DNA from: Phoronis australis
Taxonomy: Eukaryota; Phoronida; Phoronidae
Length of the DNA: 60,000 nt
NCBI GenBank assembly: GCA_002633005.1
Contig: NMRA01000009.1
Location: 901,661 to 961,660, forward strand
Direction of reading: 5' to 3'
Shown here: piece after piece, positions 46,001 to 56,700 of the stretch
Layout of the letters: each line of letters starts with the position of its first letter
Position numbering within the stretch: position 1 is the stretch's first letter
Made by a program: the position numbers and the translations under genes
The notes under the pieces: model-generated
What the model was told of the DNA's origin: nothing
Databases searched by the model: none
Seen by the model: the letters and a program-made list of their open reading frames with translations, nothing else

Positions 46001-47572
46001 AAGGAAATGCTTTGATATCAACAGAGCTCAACATTAATGTTGAAATTTTTGGTTCAGGCATATTGAATTTATTTGAAGAAAATTAAAATACTTGAATTGA
46101 TAGAGGATGGTCAACAATGAAATAAAGCATTGAATTTATTTAACTATATTGCATAGTTACATACAACACAGCACGACTTTATCAAGGTCTAATGATCAAC
46201 TTCCGTCGACCAAGTCTCGAAGGGTTACAGTCTGTTTTCGTTCAGTGGTAAGGTGTTAACAGGGAATGAAATAATACTGAAAAGAAAAAAGACAGCAGAG
46301 ATAAATGGTGTTAGAACAACAAGAGCAAAAAGTCAAGAGGTCACAAACAGAAAATAAGTAAGGTCCATCTGGGATAAAAAAATCGCGGACAGCGGTACGT
46401 ATTCAGTAAATTTGGATGGTAGTGACTGACAGTGTGCTAATTCAGATGCAGATGAGCTCTGCTGTGCATGTCAGAAGTGGTCACAGCCACAGCTTTACAC
46501 CTGCCTGTCACTGCCGGGTTATCGTGAGCTTTGAGAAGATGCCATTTTCCCAACAGCGACCACTGGACGGAAGATTTTATTGCGATTTTCATACCCTGAG
46601 GTGCCATAACATTCTTTCCGTCATTATCACAGAGCCAAAGCTAGCATTCAGAAGAGTATCTACGTACCGGTACATCACATCATGTATTACAGATTCTTGA
46701 AAAGTTACAAGAAGAGTATTAAGTAAACGAGATTCCATGTTATCCCTAATTTTCATGTTCTGGTTATTTTACTGCTTAAATTTTAAAATTATATATTTCC
46801 AGAAATGAAATTCTGATCCAATTTGAATTGATTTAAAAATTGATATTATACCAGTAAAACAGTCTGTGGTTGAACTAGAATTGTTATAAACCACTGTCCA
46901 CTATTTTCTTGGCCTTTTTTGCATGTTTTTCTGTACTTACAAAAGGCGGCAGCATATAACGACCATGCATTGCTTGCTGGTTCCCTGCGTGCCGGCTACC
47001 AAGCAGCACGCAGGAAACCAGCCAGCCATGCATTATAAAATGGCTGTCGAAAAGCAATGTACAACTCGGCATAAATTAGAGTAAACTTTCGAATCAACAA
47101 ATACTATATATTTGTGAGAGTTAAATCAAAACCTATTCCGAGCATAACTATGAAGTGGAATAATTCTGTGAGTATGACAACAATCCGGTTTTATGCTTAG
47201 GTGGACGACCATTGCATATGCCATAGGTTTCCCCTGAGTGAGTGCAGGAATCATTGCAGATTCCTAGTCCTTGAATGGTTCTACTACGCATTTGATTGAT
47301 CATACTATGATAATTTCAGATTGGCTGTTGCCAGTAATGGTTTTCATTTAAAATGATTAAAAGTGTCGTAATGCGCATTTCAATAGATCATCATCAAAAC
47401 TGACAAAAGTCAAGGTCAAGGTCAAGTCTCCTCAAGCCAAGGATACAGAATCAGGATGTTGAACTGTGCGGTGACAGATTCCACTATGGGCTTGCCAGAA
47501 TCTGATCGTGTGATCATATCCGGCGGTCGCAAGGATCACGGGATCTCCAGTATTGTTGCTTCCACTGCTCAT
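40090..47572 (-). CDS. MLST8: target of rapamycin complex subunit LST8
   Basis: Eight coding exons on the minus strand: 47572-47447, 45275-45064, 44858-44783, 43830-43756, 43008-42931, 42113-41989, 41604-41462 and 40208-40090 (TAG). All introns are GT-AG and all phases join, giving 317 residues against 326 in human. It is a seven-bladed WD40 propeller that binds the mTOR kinase domain and is a core subunit of TORC1 and TORC2. Diagnostic stretches are [83 protein letters not shown] and the final [11 protein letters not shown]. The start ATG gives an N-terminus resembling human, with [12 protein letters not shown] close behind. It is head to head with CIAO3. Intron 3 holds an array made from the exon 3 end; intron 4 holds a compound foldback element. 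Confidence 0.97.
40345..40387. repeat. 15-bp tandem repeat, three copies
   Basis: Three copies of GACCATAGATTACAT, the last partial, in MLST8 intron 7. Confidence 0.85.
42490..42690. repeat. 36-bp minisatellite in MLST8 intron 5
   Basis: About five to six diverged copies of a 36-bp unit, TCTAGGATTTCAGGGACATC followed by CCACAGCAGGGACTCA. Divergence between units is higher than in most arrays here. The period is a codon multiple, so both strands look open. Confidence 0.9.
43203..43668. mobile_element. compound foldback element with SINE-like head, MLST8 intron 4
   Basis: Outer arms 43205-43236 and 43634-43665 are inverted copies around CACCTGTTGG. Inside lies a second inverted pair, 43352-43401 and 43464-43512 (CCAGTCAGGTCAC ... 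CATGTAGTGA), which closes to a hairpin. Between them at 43245-43310 is a tRNA-like stretch with GATGGCTCAGTGGACTAGAG and GGTCCCAGGTTTAAGG. No protein-coding capacity. Confidence 0.7.
44411..44470. repeat. ~29-bp direct duplication
   Basis: Two copies of GTCTAAACCAGTTTGCTTGT plus TTTACCA, next to the outer end of the 38-bp array in MLST8 intron 3. Confidence 0.85.
44472..44820 (-). repeat. 38-bp array made of MLST8 exon 3 end plus splice donor
   Basis: Eight to nine units of ~38 bp. The rightmost unit (44783-44817) is the last ~35 nt of MLST8 exon 3, coding [10 protein letters not shown], followed by the real donor CAG|GTGAGA. The intronic units repeat the same order: CTGTTAACTGTGTGTCC, then CTACACCCAAATCAG, then GTGAGA. 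Most still carry a recognisable donor; some have ATGAGA or GGGTGAGA. The array therefore grew from the exon boundary into the intron. Confidence 0.92.
45639..46061 (-). other. 140-codon intronic open frame, unknown
   Basis: A single uninterrupted frame inside MLST8 intron 1, same strand as the gene, starting [19 protein letters not shown]. No known domain is recognised. It could be chance, a fragment of a mobile-element gene or a nested gene. No promoter or poly(A) signal was identified. Confidence 0.15.
46960..47040. repeat. imperfect palindrome in MLST8 intron 1
   Basis: GCTGGTTCCCTGCGTGC and GCACGCAGGAAACCAGC pair across a short loop, extended outward by CATGCATTGC and its inverted match ATGCATTATA. 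It may be a small MITE or a structured site. Confidence 0.7.
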
Positions 47573-47721
47573 TTCTTTAAACTTATTTCCAATTAAAGTC
47601 GAGTTAAAGCAGGTGCTCGGCTCATTTTGTACGGAAGTAAATAAAGGCGCAATCAGGAGTTAAGATAACTTTCCTCGGTGATTGGTCCGATGTCTTGAAG
47701 CGACATCTATCATAAGTGATA
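47573..47721. promoter_or_regulatory. bidirectional promoter region between MLST8 and CIAO3
   Basis: Only 149 bp separate the two divergent start codons, so both 5' UTRs and the core promoter must lie here or overlap the first exons. An inverted CCAAT box (GATTGG, 47680-47685) is visible; no obvious TATA box is placed for either gene. Short divergent spacing is common for housekeeping gene pairs. Confidence 0.7.
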
Positions 47722-50700
47722 ATGGCTTCTCGTTTCAGTGGAGCATTGCAACTTACGGATCTAGACGATTTTATTTCCCCTTCACAGGTGCCACAAGTTT
47801 TATCAAGTCTTTTCATGGTGTAGTCACCCGGTAGTAGATGCCGAGTCTTCTCAGTCTCTGTAACCGGGGTGTTTGTAAGTGGTTCTGGGCACTATGCCGT
47901 GATTCTGTGCAGCCAGGCAATTCATTCCCCTGGGCTGGATGCCGCAAGCCAACCGAGCTACGACTACGTGTTTTCTACTGCGCCGTCTCAAACTTCGACT
48001 TTACAGCAAAAATAGTAAAAGAACGATCTGCAGTAGCAGATCCGAGTGACGCTCGTACATTGACACTGCCGGACTGACAATACTGATTCTCACTCAGTTG
48101 CCTTAGATGGTACAAAATCTGGACATATCTGTTTTGTCATTCAATCAGTCACTGCCTGCTGCCTGGTTAATTCTTGTTTTTAAATTACGTCATCCACTCA
48201 CTTAGTCTTTGTGAAAAGCCTAACCCACGAATAAACCAGTCTGCTGTGGGTGAACTTAGAATCCTGCGTAATCTCAAGATCGCGTATAGTGCATGAACTT
48301 GGAATTGACTATTCATTAAAGCAATCATGTGAATTTTTTGTTAGTGTTAGGAATTTTTGTTATTCAATTGTTATTGACATCACGATCACCCATTTCTTCC
48401 TTTACGTAACTTGCGTCACCGACCGGAGGAATATGTGAATGGTTAAATCATTCTTTGTGAAGATTGCCAAAAGTTGAAAAGAGGTTGTGCAATTTGCAAT
48501 AATTCATGTAATTTGATTCAGCACAGTGCCAATTTTTATCAATGTGAATGTGGTTATTTTGAGTGAATTTTTCAAGTTTGCTTACGTGTATTCCAAGTTC
48601 ACGCATACGCGATCTTGAGATTAAGCAGGATTCCAAGTTCACTCATAGCAGGACCACCTGCTCACTTTTTAGTATTGGACTTCCTTGCCCATGTTTAAAT
48701 TTACCAGCAATTTTTGTTGCACACAAGCGGCATAAGGCCATATTCTCCTTTACAAACCTTTCTTGCTTATCAGTCTATGTCAAATCAATCTCTTTTCTAC
48801 TTGCATTTGGCAAAATATTGAAACTCAAAATATGCCTGAGACAGTTGGCTCACCTGGACTAATGTTAACAGCTGGACTCAAGCTATCTTATGCTAACAGT
48901 AGCCCTTATCATGCCATCTGTTTTGGAACAGTATCTGACTTGAGGAATTACTTTTGACAGAGTAATAGATGTACTATGAAACTGCTCACATCAAAACAAA
49001 ACTATTCGTGGGCCAATTTTTCTACTTCAAAAACGAAATTTGAAGGTTTTCCTTAATTAAGACAGATATGCACAAACTTTTAAACATGGAAAAGTAAAAA
49101 ATAATCGTGAATTTCAGTACAGCCAGGCAGCTGTGTGGTTTGTAACCCGCATCAAGAATCACATCATGCTGAGCATGCTTTCATTAGCACTGGGAATAAC
49201 TGAGTAAAGTAGATATGTGCATGAGTTCAAAGGAAACCTCGATGGCCTTGCTGGCTACGGACAACGGAGAGGTTGTGTGTTTCCTTTTATATGCCTAATG
49301 GTGCCTCATTAGCTTATGCAAACCCCATTTTCATTGGGCATCTCTTACACTAACAGGATTTGCATGCAAGTGAACGAGAAAGCGTGCACTGTTCACCTCA
49401 AAGTATCCACCGAGTTATTCAATTCAAGAAAGGCTTGATGGCACTGTCACAGATTGAAGTTAGCTATTCATGGGATGGGCCCAATGTGTATTGAAGTTGG
49501 CTATTCATGGGCTTGGCCCAATGTGTATTGAAGTTGGCTATTCATGGGCTTGGCCCAATGTGTATTGAAGTTGGCTATTTGTGGACTTGGCCCAATGTGT
49601 ATTGAAGTTGGCTATTTGTGGGCTTGGCCCAATGTGTATTGAAGTTGGCTATTCGTGGGCTTGGCCCAATGTGTATTGAAGTTGGCTATTCATGGGCTTG
49701 GCCCAATGTGTATTGAAGTTAGCTATTCATGGGCTTGGCCCAATGTGTATTGAAGTTGGCTATTCGTTTGCTTGGCCCAATGTGTATTGAAGTTAGCTAT
49801 TCTTGGGCTTGGCCCAATGTGTATTGAAGTTGGCTATTCGTGGGCTTGGCCCAATGTGTATTGAAGTTGGCTATTCATGGGCTTGGCCCAATGTGTATTG
49901 AAGTTAGCTATTCATGGGCTTGGCCCAATGTGTATTAAAGTTGGCTATTCGTGGGCTTGGCCCAATGTGCATTGATTCATATAACTGTGGTTGTAATCTG
50001 CCTGTTTAGCCTAGGCTTAGGTGTTGGTAACAAAACCCCGAGTGTTAGTGTTGAAGTTGCTGCATGTTTTTACCACATTTTGCACTTGACTGTTTCTGGA
50101 GAAGCTTATTAGAATAACATATTTTCCTGGACTCGACAGAAGAAAACTCACTTGTTTCAGTCACAAAAGTGTGTACCTGGGATCGACACTCTATAACTTG
50201 ACATTTCTGAAAGCACATCTTTAGAAGTCGTTTTGATTTCCTGATAAGTAGTAATTCAGTTGAGTTAAATTGGGAATTTTCTGTTCTTTTGAACACATAT
50301 TTCTGCTTCAAAATTGCATTTTTTCAAAATTGGAAATTTTCCGGTCATGTGCTTCCTCTGCTACTTCCACTCATTCAAAAAAGCAAAATTTCGGGCACGT
50401 ATGATTCTGTAAACAACTTGGCACGCCCGCACAATGCAAACTGTTTGCGTCTGAGACCTGAATGGAATTCAATGTAAGGGGTAAGACTGTTAAAAGCTTG
50501 TTTATTAGATGAAAATTCTGAGTGTTTCTTTCGTGGGTACACTGGCGATCATGGGTACACTGACACTTCTTACAGAAAACTAGATCTCAACAGCGTGCTT
50601 TCGTTGCAGATAAACTTGCAGTTTCTGATGAATATTTATCGTTTTAGGAATGTGTAAAGCCTGTTAAAATAGAGAAGAAAGGTAAAACTGGAGCAATCAA

Positions 50701-53700
50701 GATTGGAGAAGATGGGAGTTACATGGAGGTTGATCAGGTATTCACACCTGAGAGGGCTTAGCTGTGTGTGCTATGATCTCTAAATGGTATCAGTGAAGAT
50801 GATTTCATGAAACAAAATGTATTTATTGTCCGTGCATGTCATATTATAGAAACACATTGTTATATCTTCTGGTTCAGTTGTTAGGCGCCCACATGTTTAT
50901 ATGTGGACGCATGATGCCGTCATCCCCATCCATGCGGTGTCCGCCTGTTCTATCTCCAAAACCCTTTGACGTATGTTCATGAAATTTTGCACATATATTT
51001 CTTTCGTGGATGGGACAGCATGAGCGAACTTTAGACGGATCCCACTACCGATATACGCCCTAGTGGCAATTTTAGTTTTTTACATTTACCTCAGTATCTT
51101 CAAAGGTTCTCAATGAATTTTCATAAAATTTGGCATATAAGCATCTGTTAGCGAGATGTAATGTTCTCACATTTTCGGATAGATTCAAGGTATTTTGCGC
51201 CACCTAGTGGCCATTTTTACTGTTTTCGAGTCTGCTTTTCGGGTTCCGCCCCTCTATCAACCAATCTGCTCTAAGGATGATTATGAAAATTTGCATGTAT
51301 GTTCTTACTATGAAGAGCACGGCTGACGATGATTTTCCAACAACTTTGACTGCTGTGGCACCTCCTAGTGTCAATTTTGTTTTTTTTTTGTACCCATGGC
51401 TATATTTCCTAAACCTTCTGCAGGATCTAAATTACTAGATTTAGCAATTGTATTTGTATGAAGTTGACATTGAATGACGACAACTTTCGGATGGATCTGA
51501 CTACCGGTGTGCCCCCAAGTGGCAATTTTGGTTTTTTATGTTTAGCTCAGTCTGTATTTTCAAATGTCCTCGACGGATTTTTATAAAATTTGGAATATAC
51601 AGGTAGGCATCTGTTGGTGAGATGACGCTATCTTCGTGTTTTGGTTTTTTGGATGGATTTGAGGTATTTTGTGCCTCCTAGTCGACATATTTGCTCTTTT
51701 CGTGTCGTTTTTTTTGGCGTCCGCCCATCTATCAGCCAAATCATTCTAAGGATGAAAATTAGCGTAATTAGGTTCTCAATGTGAAGAGAATGGATGACAA
51801 CTTAGACTACTGTGACGCCTCTTAGTAGCAGTTTTGTTTTGTTTTGTTTTGTTTTGTTTTGTTTTTGCACTCATAGCTGTATCTCTTAAACCCATTGCAG
51901 GATCTTCATTATATTTAGTAAGTTTATTTATATGAAGTTAACACTAGACGACTTTCAGATGGATCCAATGAACGCTGTACCCCCTAGTGACAATTTCATT
52001 TTTTCCATTTTCCTTTGTTTCTTTGAAGTTCCTCGACAGATTTTTATGAAATTTGGTAAATAGCTAGAAATCATGGCATGTTCCCATTTCTGGATGGATT
52101 CAACGTATTTTGTGCCATCTTGTGGCCATTTTTGTGATACAAGTAAACAACCCTAGAAACACACTGTTTGCGGTGCATCCGTGGGTGCATTTCAACGCTC
52201 CGTGTTACTTTCATTATTGTATTAGATCCAGTCATTCTCCAGTTGGCAGGTAATGCATTGATGTGACTTTTGAATGTGCAATCTTTAGCTCTGGGTAGAG
52301 ACACCCTTGTTGATTTTGTGGAGGCGAGCCTCAGGATTGCTGGTCTTATTTGAACATCTATATTTGTCGTTTAATGACTTGCTGAGCTAGTAGTCCTCGG
52401 TGATATCTTTGTAAAATGGCAATTTTTTATGAACGAGTGTTCTAAAATCTCACCAATTTAGCTCAAAAGTGTTTTTTTTTTCTCATTTTTTCACGAAAGA
52501 TAAGTAGCACCATCTTTTGTTCTGTACCCTACCTGCTATTAGTGTGGGTGATAGAATAACGCGTCAGCTTCGTTTAAAACGTTTTATTCTTGAAGAGACG
52601 GTTATCTGCAACAGTTTGTCAAACAACGGAACCAAACAATGTGCTCAAAACGTTACCCAATAGTCAATACGGTTAGCACACAGGACTCGAATCCGCATAA
52701 GACAAAACCACCACAAAGCAGCCGTTACGGTTCAACAATTAAACACTAGTAATACAATGTCCAGCAGACCTACATGAATAGACTAAACGTAAAGCCTTAA
52801 CAGAATTACATGTTCTTACTGGAGTTTTCCACGTGGCCCAGCTAATAATCTCTCTATAGTGCATCACAACATGTTGAAACCAATATTCGAAATGAGCGCT
52901 GTAAGTGACAGCTGAAGCTAAAAACCATCAAAACTGCACTGTGATTGGTTATATTACAATGGTAGCATCTATTTAGCCAATAAACAATTACCTAGGAGCG
53001 GGGGTAGACAGCAATTACAATGCACTCTGGAAACGCCCTAAGGTGTACATACAACGCCTCTAGTGGACATAAAGATCCTAAACAAAAGACTAATGCTCCT
53101 GTATTAACACCTACCAACAGACAATATTTTGAAATACTAGCTCAAGAGACCTTGAAAAATATAAAAGGGCAATTTTGGTCGCCATTAGTTTTGCCCGGTA
53201 CTGGTGAGATTTTACCATTAATAAGTTTGTTCACAAAATCATGTTGATCAAACACATTGAACCTGACCATTATGTTTGATGTTGTTTAGGCTGGATCAGA
53301 GTACCAACTTGAGAAGGCCAAGATCACACTCAATGACTGTCTGGCCTGTAGTGGCTGTATATTGATGTTGTTTAGGCTGGATCAGAGTACCAACTTGAGA
53401 AGGCCAAGATCACACTCAATGACTGTCTGGCCTGTAGTGGTTGTATATTGATGTTGTTTAGGCTGGATCAGAGTACCAACTTGAGAAGGCCAAGATCACA
53501 CTCAATGACTGTCTGGCCTGTAGTGGCTGTATAACGTCAGCTGAGAGTGTGCTCATTACACAGCAGAGTCAAGAAGAGTTGTACAAAGTGCTGGAGGAGA
53601 ATTCACGTCTCACAGAGGTAGCTACCTTGATCTTTTCGAACTTGGTTCTATGTTAACATTAATAAAACCTGCTGTCTCTGTTGTAATCTGTCTCTAAACA

Positions 53701-56700
53701 AGTTCACAACTCAGTGCACTCCGATCCTATGTTTTGTTGTTTTTTGTCTGAAAACTTTTGTCATAGCGATTTGTGTTAGAAATTTTAATTTAAAGGAACA
53801 AATTCCTTTTCTACATTCTTTTAGCTATAAAACTGTAAGCAATAGTCATGACTTTTAGTCTGCAAACTCAACTGTCAACAATGGTGGCTTCCAAAAATTT
53901 AATGAATTTTGATTGATACCAACTCTGATAGTTATTTGTCATTATATAGGATAAACAAAGGCTTATAGTGGTGTCCATGTCACCCCAGTCTAGGGCCTCT
54001 CTTGCTGCTAAGTATGGCCTGACTACCCTAGAGACTGCTGCTAAACTGACGGGCTTCTTCAAGGGACTTGGTAATAAGATGCGACTGTATCCTCAGTGTT
54101 CTTCATTGTATTCAAACATGGAGTTGTGTCGTCATTCAAGTGTTCTGGGCAGCCATTTTTAAAAACATTGAGCCTTGTTTGAAAGCTCAAAGAGCTTTTG
54201 CTTGCATAATTCTTTAAACGCCCACATACATGTATGAGGGTGCATTATGCCATCAACCCTGTACATCTTTCTGGCCACTGCTTTATTTCTTAAACTGTTT
54301 GATATATGTTTGTAAAATTTTGTAGACTGTCTGGTTTTTGGTGTCTGTCTTGATTGACCAAACCACTCTAAAGATCATTTAAGAAAATTGACATAATTAT
54401 GTATTCCTACTTGGAAGAGCATGGCTGACAATGATTTTTTGATGGCTCTGATACACATAATATGTAACAATTTCGTAAAATGTAACAATTGTTACATTTT
54501 ACGAAGAATATAAATCGGTAAATAAAACAACAAGAATGGATCAACTGAAATTTGAAATTTTCGGATGTAATAACTTCCTTTGTCAACAAAAACAGAAATA
54601 AAGTAAAATCAAACACAAAATGACAATTGACATATAAGATATGGTGTAATGAAAATGATACATGGTGTATCAGTGCCCTCCCACTCAGTGACATTTTTTG
54701 TTCACAAAATTATGCAAAAAGTTACTATCACATAGACTATCTGCTCATGATGGTCATCTCTGGTATCTGTGCTGTGTTCAACATACACCGTGAGCACATA
54801 CCAATTTTCCATGTTGTTCTGGCTATAAAAAGTCACATTATTGATATAGTATTACACAGTGGTACATACTTTATTCATTTGAGAAAAATAATTGCATTGT
54901 GCTCTGCAAGTGCACGTTATGTATGCCCTAATGTTTCTGTGAGTTGGCTCAAAGGCTTATTGTGGTGCGAAAATGTAATCTGGTAATGCGCTGTTTTGAG
55001 CCTTGATTTTTTGGCCAAGGATAACAGAGATGGAGCTGTTGTCATGATGGTGAAATGTTTGGTGTTAATTCGCTCCTTACTTTGGTGAAATATCAACAAT
55101 TGAGGATAGAACATTGTGAACATGTGAACATACAGGCTTTAACAGTCTTAAAGTTATACATAATTATAGTCTAGTCGAAAAATGGTCCCCCGTGCACCCC
55201 CCAGACTTCAACTTCTAAGTTGAATTTTTATGGAGGAAAATATGTGTGGAAACGGAAAAATGATGTTAACAAGCCGAAAAAATGTCCCACGTATGTTTTT
55301 TATGCAAATTAGTGCCGCCATTACCGATTTTGCATTACTTCGCAATATGTCGCCAACTATTTCATGTAACTGAAAGAACTAACTGTCTGGACATATATTT
55401 GGTGGGTCAAACATTACATTAGAACTACAAGTAAGTGATGCAAGCTATTTTATACATGGTACAGGTATAAAACACTCCACACATGGAGCAGAAGTACTGT
55501 GTGAGGCATGAAAATCTTCTATTTGTATCCAAATTCAGGACTGATGTTGACCCATCCATGAAAACAAACTGTGACATTGAATTAACGTATTAAGTGACGT
55601 CTTTTTGTTTGAATTTTCATTTCATTTCTCCACAAGCGTGTGAGGTATATCGTTTTGTTGTAGGTTGCCCAGTATCAAGCCGAGAACTGTCCCAGATTCA
55701 CGTTCCTTGTTAAATCCGAATTGTTCTAAAAACCCCTAGATCCGAACGCCACTGACGATCCCCTCGACCCACGACCTCCTCAACCCAGTTTAAACAAGCT
55801 CGATTCGATCTGAACAAAGAACAAGTGCTGACTAACAGGACCATCGAGTCTGGCCGTGAGCTCGGCAAGCTTTCCCCTGTTATTTTTGCAATTAAGAAAA
55901 TCGATTTGGCAAATTTGAAGACCAAAAGCAGAAAAAAACGCGACCAAATCATATCAAAGACCTACCAACGTTACAAATGTCTTTCCTGCAGAGTGTAATC
56001 GTATCATCTGCTCTTCAGTTTATGGCAGATTCAAGTTTTTTGGGAGAGTGTGAGGAACACACGAAATTGTAATTTCTTCAGTAAATACATTTTGAAAAAC
56101 AAACTGTTAACTAAAAAGTATCTCAACGTTTCATGTAGTATATTGTAAATTAGTATACAACAGAAAACAAATAATAAAAATGTGAAATGATGTGCATTCA
56201 CATTAACATACTATCTTCGTTTAGTGGAACAAGGCCGTTGGTAGCTACTTTTGGAACTATTTCCGTGGCAACAATAGCATGCTCACAATACGCTATATCA
56301 GATCCTGCTCTTGCGCCATTTCTGTTTTAACCACCAAACGTGAGGTAGATCAGATTCCTGTGTAGGTACGTCCTACGAAATAGTCACTCCGAGACGTAAT
56401 GCGATTATGAAATGTATAAAAAGTGCAGAATGCCTCTATTACCACAGGTTGTGGGTCGTGGGGGTTGTGGGTCGAGGGGGTTGTGGGGATCGAAGGGGTT
56501 TTAGAACAATCCGTTAAATCCCAGACACTGGGTGAGCTATTGAGCATGCTAGAACTCATGAAGTAATGATACCTGTGCCCCTATTCTTGGAACACCAGGT
56601 ATTTTTTCCAAGGCCAACAAAGCCTCCATTTCGCATTATCTTCTGTACGACATTGTGCCAGAAGACTTTCATTGTCATGAGGATGTTGTGTTCATCCAAG

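Noticed and set aside
49455-49975. CRISPR-like array of regular ~37-bp units
   Set aside because: The units are contiguous with no unique spacers, inside an intron of an animal gene. It is a minisatellite, as are the arrays at 32836, 37046, 42490 and 44472.
54627-54986. 119-codon frame in CIAO3 intron 4
   Set aside because: It is cysteine- and hydrophobic-rich as expected from AT-rich chance translation, with no recognisable domain or signals.
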